A stretch of 10,496 nt of DNA, taken from Flavobacteriales bacterium. GTDB lineage: Bacteria > Bacteroidota > Bacteroidia > Flavobacteriales > Flavobacteriaceae. Below are positions 6,538 through 10,496 of this stretch, one piece after another (within the stretch, counting starts at the first letter, position 1; every line of letters begins with the position of its first letter). Location: assembly GCA_027003085.1 (NCBI GenBank), contig JALWYR010000258.1, forward strand, positions 1-10,496, given 5' to 3'. A program made the position numbers and the translations under genes. The notes beneath the pieces are model-generated. The model had not been told where the DNA came from. It worked only from the letters and a program-made list of their open reading frames with translations, and made no database searches.

Positions 6538-8076
6538 ATGTTAGTCAACGTTCATAGCGCCGCCATTTACGAGATTGATGCCTATCCGGTTAATATCGAA
6601 GTGAATATCGACAAAGGAATCGGCTATCACCTGGTAGGTTTACCCGACAAGGCGGTTATGGAAAGCAGTTACCGCATTTCGGCGGCCTTGGAGAATTCGG
6701 GACTCAAAATGCCGCACAAAAAAATCATCATCAACATGGCCCCGGCCGATTTGCGCAAGGAGGGCTCGGCCTACGACTTGCCCATTGCTTTGGGTATTTT
6801 GGCCGCATCGGGACAAATCGACGGCGAACGCTTGCAAGATTTTTGGATATTGGGCGAACTTTCGCTCAACGGCGACCTGCGCCCCGTGCGCGGGGCTTTG
6901 CCCGTGGCGCTCAAAGCCAAGGAGGAGGGATACCGCGGTGTAATACTACCGGCGGCCAACCGCAACGAAGCGGCCATTGTGGATGGTATCGAAGTGTATG
7001 GGCTGGAAAACATTCGCCAGGTGATCGACCTGCTGGAAGGAAACGAACATTTCGAACCCTTCCGACTGGACATGGAAAAATTGTTCTTCGACGAACTCGA
7101 CCGTTTTGAACACGACTTTGCCGATGTCAAAGGACAGGAAAGCGTCAAGCGGGCGCTGGAAATTGCTGCGGCCGGCGGACACAACGTGCTCATGGTGGGC
7201 CCGCCCGGAAGCGGAAAAACCATGCTGGCCAAACGCATTCCCGGCATTTTGCCGCCCATGACTTTGGACGAGGCTTTGGAAACCACCAAAATTCATTCGG
7301 TTGCCGGCACGCTAAGGGCCGAACGGGGCATTGTAACCCAACGGCCGTTCCGTGCACCCCATCATACCATTTCCGATGTGGCCCTGGTGGGCGGTGGCAG
7401 TTACCCGCAACCGGGCGAAATATCGCTGGCACACAACGGCGTATTGTTCCTGGACGAATTGCCCGAATTCAAGCGCAGCGTGCTGGAAGTGTTGCGCCAA
7501 CCGCTCGAAGACCGCCAAGTTACCATTTCGCGGGCCAAATTCACGGTTACCTATCCTGCGGGTTTTATGCTCATTGCCAGCATGAATCCCAGTCCGTCGG
7601 GTTATTTCAACGACCCCCACTCGCCCATGCGCTCTTCGCCGGCCGAAATGCAACGCTATTTGAGCAAAATTTCGGGGCCGCTCCTGGACCGTATCGACCT
7701 GCAAATCGAAGTGCAACCCGTGCCTTTCGACAAACTTTCGGACGACCGCCGCGGCGAAAGCAGCAAGGTTATTCGCCAACGCGTGATTGCAGCGCGAAAA
7801 GTTCAAACCGAACGTTACCGTGATTATCCGGGTATTCATTACAATGCCCAACTCAGTAGCAAGCTCATTCGCAAGTTTTGTGCGGTGGACCAAACCTCGC
7901 TGCAATTGCTCAAAAACGCTATGGACCGGCTTAACCTGTCGGCCCGGGCCTACGACCGCATCCTTAAAGTGGCCCGCACCATCGCCGACCTGGCCGGCGA
8001 AGAAAATATCCGCCCCGAGCATATTGCCGAAGCCATACAATACCGAAGCCTGGATCGAAAGGGCTGGTTTGAGTAG
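6538..8076 (+). CDS. yifB: YifB/ComM family Mg-chelatase-like AAA+ ATPase
   Basis: A 512-residue AAA+ protein of the ComM/YifB family; ComM in naturally competent bacteria is a hexameric helicase that promotes branch migration of incoming DNA, and the role in Bacteroidota is less clear. The N-terminal region (about 20-165) is the ChlI/Lon-protease-like fold (GIGYHLVGLPDKAVMES; MAPADLRKEGSAYDLPIALGIL). The AAA+ core has Walker A GPPGSGKT (221-228), Walker B VLFLDE (302-307), the FRAPHHTISD segment (271-280) and SGPLLDRID (379-387) with the expected arginine. The C-terminal lid (about 435-505) matches Mg_chelatase_C (LNLSARAYDRILKVARTIADL). The cysteine cluster common in other phyla (NPCPCG) is NPSPSG here (350-355). 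Length and both ends look complete. It stands alone after the GC-rich element and before the surface-protein genes. Confidence 0.95.
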   Translation: MLVNVHSAAIYEIDAYPVNIEVNIDKGIGYHLVGLPDKAVMESSYRISAALENSGLKMPHKKIIINMAPADLRKEGSAYDLPIALGILAASGQIDGERLQDFWILGELSLNGDLRPVRGALPVALKAKEEGYRGVILPAANRNEAAIVDGIEVYGLENIRQVIDLLEGNEHFEPFRLDMEKLFFDELDRFEHDFADVKGQESVKRALEIAAAGGHNVLMVGPPGSGKTMLAKRIPGILPPMTLDEALETTKIHSVAGTLRAERGIVTQRPFRAPHHTISDVALVGGGSYPQPGEISLAHNGVLFLDELPEFKRSVLEVLRQPLEDRQVTISRAKFTVTYPAGFMLIASMNPSPSGYFNDPHSPMRSSPAEMQRYLSKISGPLLDRIDLQIEVQPVPFDKLSDDRRGESSKVIRQRVIAARKVQTERYRDYPGIHYNAQLSSKLIRKFCAVDQTSLQLLKNAMDRLNLSARAYDRILKVARTIADLAGEENIRPEHIAEAIQYRSLDRKGWFE

Positions 8077-8114
8077 GCTTTTTGCGATTCATCGAACCAA
8101 CAGGGCTATTGGTC

Positions 8115-8706
8115 GAACGAACCGGGCGGTTCATATAAAAATTGTGCAATTCGCTGATTTCGTGCTCGTTATGGTATGTGTTTTGTGGTATATTTGTTAC
8201 ATAAAAACCCAAAACACACAGCCATGAAACAAAAATTATTTTTAATGCTATTGGCCGGAATGTTTTCGGCAATTCATGCGCAGCAACTTAGTCGCGAGCA
8301 ATTAAGAAAGCGGCTCTTTTTCCCTGACTTTTTACAGGAAGTCCAAGATGCGGCCCGCAGGCCGGCTGCCAATGCATATTACCGTTTGGATAGCATTGTA
8401 TATATGGATTATGATGCAACAAGCGGTTCGTACACCACCTCGCAAAAAGACCATTTCGGGTGGTATATCAAACGTAACGTTTCGTACATCCCTTATTCTT
8501 GGGACCCGTCGGCAAATGCCTACACCCACAACCAGGAATGGCTTTATTCGTATGTGAACATCCAATCCGACGACCTTTCCGAAGTGCTAGTACGTTATGA
8601 TTTGGGTAGCGGAATAGTCGATTATTTCCGTTTGCGCCATCAATACGACAGTCAGGGACGCTTGACCGATTATTTTGGAGACTATTATGACTATTCTACC
8701 GGTCAA
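8115..8706 (+). repeat. Tandem duplication, unit 1 (detectable part)
   Basis: This stretch is repeated from 9911 to the window end, an offset of about 1795 bp. The similarity starts about 100 bp before the start codon (GAACGAA, TTCAT, GCAATT-GCTG, ATGGTATGTGTTTTGTG), continues through the signal peptide and runs into the coding region. Forty bases are identical (8231-8270 and 10025-10064). The comparison can only be followed to the window end. Confidence 0.85.
8189..8196 (+). promoter_or_regulatory. -7 element of the first surface-protein gene
   Basis: TATATTTG is an exact TAnnTTTG, 27 bp before the ATG, inside the upstream block shared by both paralogues. No good TTTG is seen at the expected -33 distance; the bases there are CTCG. 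The leader would be about 20 nt long. Confidence 0.5.
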
Positions 8707-9768
8707 ATTGAAAACTACGATAACGATCATTTTGTTTACAGCGGAAACAACACCAAACCCGATTGGGATTACTACAAACTCTACGATGCCTCCCAATCGG
8801 CTTATATTGACTACGCACGAGTACATTACATTAGCTATAATTCCAATGGAATACTGGAACAAGCTCAGATAGATTTATGGGATTCCTCTTCATCGTCATG
8901 GGTGCCCGCCATGAAACTAACACGCACTTTTTCGGGCGGCGATATTGTATCCGAAGTGGAACAAAATTGGGATGACACAAGCAGCAGTTGGGTAAATTCC
9001 GAGAGGGAAACTTATAGCTATTCCACCAGTGGAAATCAAAAAACCATTGAAATGGTTGCTCAAAGTTGGAACAGTACATCCGGCAGTTGGGAAAACAATG
9101 ATAAAGTTATTACAGTAATAAACATAAATAATAACAAAGTATTGTCGATAGAAAATTATTCCTGGGATTCAGGCAGTTGGCTGGGCCAAGTTAAATGGGA
9201 CTATACCTATTCGGGAAATATAGTTCGTTTGGAATATACCGAATGGGACAATACGGCAGGCACCTGGAAATCAGGCCCTACTTATATGGGAGAATATGCC
9301 TACAATATTAATATTCCTGCCACCGATTTGCTTATTCCCAAAAAATATACAGGCCTTTATGCGTTCTATGACGAAATATCCTCGGACGGCTTATCGTGGG
9401 AGGACATTCGAAAAGATCCTTTTCCGTATGCACTGAATACCGTTTCGCACTACTACCGTAACGATCCGAGCCAGCCATGGGAACTGCGAAGAACCGATTT
9501 TTATTACTACAACAATACCCTGGACGTCGAAAATCCACAAATGTTGGCACATAAATTATACCCCAACCCCACCAAAGGCAGCGTACGTATTCATGTGCAA
9601 GCCGGTACGTTTGAGTTCAGACTGTACGATATGACCGGAAAAATGATTTTTACGGGACATTATTCCAACAACGAAGAAATTCACTTGCCGGAATTAGAAA
9701 AAGGTATTTATCCATACCAAGTTATTACATCCGAAGGCGTAATTTCAGGAAAAATTGTTCATCGCTAA
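8224..9768 (+). CDS. T9SS-secreted repeat protein with type A sorting domain
   Basis: A 514-residue predicted cell-surface or secreted protein of unknown function. Residues 1-19 are a Sec signal peptide (MKQKLFLMLLAGMFSAIHA, cleavage before Gln20). The last about 73 residues (442-514) form a type IX secretion sorting domain: KLYPNPTKGSVRI, FRLYDMTGKMIF, a conserved LPELEKGIYPYQV and a final GKIVHR. The middle holds five repeats of 27-33 residues, each with a W-(D/N)-x-x-x-x-x-W signature (Trp219/226, 249/256, 282/289, 314/319 with a shorter gap, 341/348), separated by Tyr/Thr-rich strands such as ETYSYSTSGN and WDYTYSGN. An earlier YDSQGRLTDY (141-150) resembles an RHS/YD-type strand. By family analogy it would be exported by the Sec and T9SS routes and attached to or released from the outer surface. 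The frame opens 16 codons earlier, but the signal peptide fixes the start at 8224. Base composition is visibly more AT-rich than yifB. A paralogue follows. Confidence 0.88.
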   Translation: MKQKLFLMLLAGMFSAIHAQQLSREQLRKRLFFPDFLQEVQDAARRPAANAYYRLDSIVYMDYDATSGSYTTSQKDHFGWYIKRNVSYIPYSWDPSANAYTHNQEWLYSYVNIQSDDLSEVLVRYDLGSGIVDYFRLRHQYDSQGRLTDYFGDYYDYSTGQIENYDNDHFVYSGNNTKPDWDYYKLYDASQSAYIDYARVHYISYNSNGILEQAQIDLWDSSSSSWVPAMKLTRTFSGGDIVSEVEQNWDDTSSSWVNSERETYSYSTSGNQKTIEMVAQSWNSTSGSWENNDKVITVININNNKVLSIENYSWDSGSWLGQVKWDYTYSGNIVRLEYTEWDNTAGTWKSGPTYMGEYAYNINIPATDLLIPKKYTGLYAFYDEISSDGLSWEDIRKDPFPYALNTVSHYYRNDPSQPWELRRTDFYYYNNTLDVENPQMLAHKLYPNPTKGSVRIHVQAGTFEFRLYDMTGKMIFTGHYSNNEEIHLPELEKGIYPYQVITSEGVISGKIVHR

Positions 9769-9802
9769 ACCCTTGGCAACCATCCGCCAACTTCCTCCGA
9801 TG

Positions 9803-9834
9803 AGGGTCGTCCGGTTTTCCGGGCGGCCCTTTTT
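9803..9834 (+). terminator. Intrinsic terminator of the first surface-protein gene
   Basis: AGGGTCGTCCGG and CCGGGCGGCCCT pair over 12 bp (two G-T wobbles) around a TTTT loop, followed by T residues. It starts 35 bp after the stop codon, so the two paralogues are separate transcription units. Confidence 0.88.
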
Positions 9835-9984
9835 AAAAATTTATACGTGCTTTTTTCTGGAAATTATTTTCCTTGTTTTGACGTTCGTAAAGCGAAATGA
9901 CATATTCGAGGAACGAAACCTGTAATTCATAAAAAAATCATGCAATTTGCTGGTTTATTGTGTTTTATGGTATGTGTTTTGTGA

Positions 9985-9992
9985 TATATTTA
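9985..9992 (+). promoter_or_regulatory. -7-like element of the second surface-protein gene
   Basis: TATATTTA, the counterpart of TATATTTG in unit 1, with one mismatch to TAnnTTTG at the last base. TTTT (9963-9966) lies 18 bases upstream near the -33 position. The two promoters differ at the critical G and in the -33 region, so their strengths may differ. Confidence 0.4.
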
Positions 9993-10017
9993 TTGTACAA
10001 AACCAAAACCCAAAGCC

Positions 10018-10496
10018 ATGAAAGAAAAATTATTTTTAATGCTATTGGCCGGAATGTTTTCGGCCCTTCAAGCACAGCTTTCACGGGAGCAAACGCAAGA
10101 ATTGCTACATTTACCCGATATCCTCCCCGCCATCCAGGCGGAAGCTTACAGGCCGGCAAGTAATGCCTACTATCGTTTGGACAGTATCGTTTTCATGGAT
10201 TACGATGCTGCGAGTGGAAATTATAGCAATAATGCAAAAAATGTTTTCGGTTGGAATGTAAAAAGAAACGTTTCATATATTCCATACATCTGGGATGCCT
10301 CATCCAATTCCTACACACATAATAAGGAATATTTGTATTCCTATGTTAATCCAAATTCCGATATATTGGCCGAATATCTTTTTCGTCTCGATTTGGGGAA
10401 TGGGATTGAGGATTATTATCTCCTACGCTATCAATATGATTCTCAGGGACGTTTGACCGATTATTTTGGTGATCTTTATAATTCAACGTCGGGTCA
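10018..10496 (+). CDS. Paralogous secreted protein, 5' part only (runs off the window)
   Basis: The frame from ATG 10018 stays open to the window end, giving 159 complete codons. It starts with a signal peptide (MKEKLFLMLLAGMFSALQA, cleavage probably before Gln20) nearly identical to that of the upstream gene. The mature part aligns with the upstream protein almost end to end, with about two-thirds identity by eye. Shared segments include NAYYRLDSIV, MDYDA-SG, KRNVSYIPY-WD, LYSYVN and YDSQGRLTDYFGD. The Trp-rich repeats and a T9SS sorting domain are expected beyond the window but cannot be seen. It has its own promoter-like region after the terminator of the first gene. It is most likely the second member of a tandem surface-protein family; function unknown. 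Confidence 0.85.
   Translation, partial: MKEKLFLMLLAGMFSALQAQLSREQTQELLHLPDILPAIQAEAYRPASNAYYRLDSIVFMDYDAASGNYSNNAKNVFGWNVKRNVSYIPYIWDASSNSYTHNKEYLYSYVNPNSDILAEYLFRLDLGNGIEDYYLLRYQYDSQGRLTDYFGDLYNSTSG

Larger units (their letters stand above)
9911..10496 (+). repeat. Tandem duplication, unit 2 (cut by the window end)
   Basis: Counterpart of 8115-8706. It includes the same upstream block, the start codon and the 5' part of the paralogous coding region. The 249-bp gap between the two genes otherwise holds only the terminator and this promoter block. Confidence 0.85.

Noticed and set aside
8119..8132. Small hairpin GAACC-GGGC-GGTTC after yifB as a terminator
   Set aside because: The stem is only 5 bp and is followed by ATATAAAA rather than a T-run.
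1..10496. CRISPR array, insertion sequence or prophage genes
   Set aside because: No regularly spaced short repeats, transposase or integrase motifs, or phage proteins are seen; the only large repeat is the surface-gene duplication.

Overview
The window looks like chromosomal DNA of a Bacteroidota (Bacteroidetes) bacterium. The evidence is two secreted proteins of the type IX secretion system (T9SS) kind, one with a full C-terminal sorting domain; an Omp28-type lipoprotein with a CxxC thioredoxin-like domain; promoters matching the Bacteroidota -7 element TAnnTTTG; and start codons without a clear Shine-Dalgarno. I cannot place it below phylum level.

Left part (1-6117), all on the minus strand. 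Read in the direction of transcription, an Omp28-like lipoprotein and a small lipoprotein form a two-gene operon. It starts at a good TTTG/TAnnTTTG promoter and ends in a perfect 12-bp hairpin. Next come acetyl-CoA synthetase (acsA), a class I SAM-dependent methyltransferase 22 bp behind it, and, after about 100 bp, the chaperonin groEL, closed by a strong intrinsic terminator at 83-112. No groES lies next to groEL.

Middle (6118-6537). This is a 420-bp divergent intergenic region. It contains a very GC-rich structured block (about 6205-6432) with a long imperfect hairpin and a plus-strand intrinsic terminator, although no plus-strand gene precedes it. It is either a small RNA or a dispersed intergenic repeat.

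Right part (6538-10496), plus strand. A YifB/ComM-family AAA+ ATPase is followed by two tandem paralogous genes for secreted repeat proteins. The first is complete and ends in a T9SS type A sorting domain; the second runs off the window. The duplication has a period of about 1.8 kb and carries the upstream promoter region with it. The first paralogue contains five roughly 30-residue tryptophan-rich repeats.

The housekeeping genes (groEL, acsA, yifB) look ordinary. The less explained parts are the structured intergenic element, the duplicated surface-protein genes and the lipoprotein pair. I did not find clear evidence of a wholly new multi-gene system.
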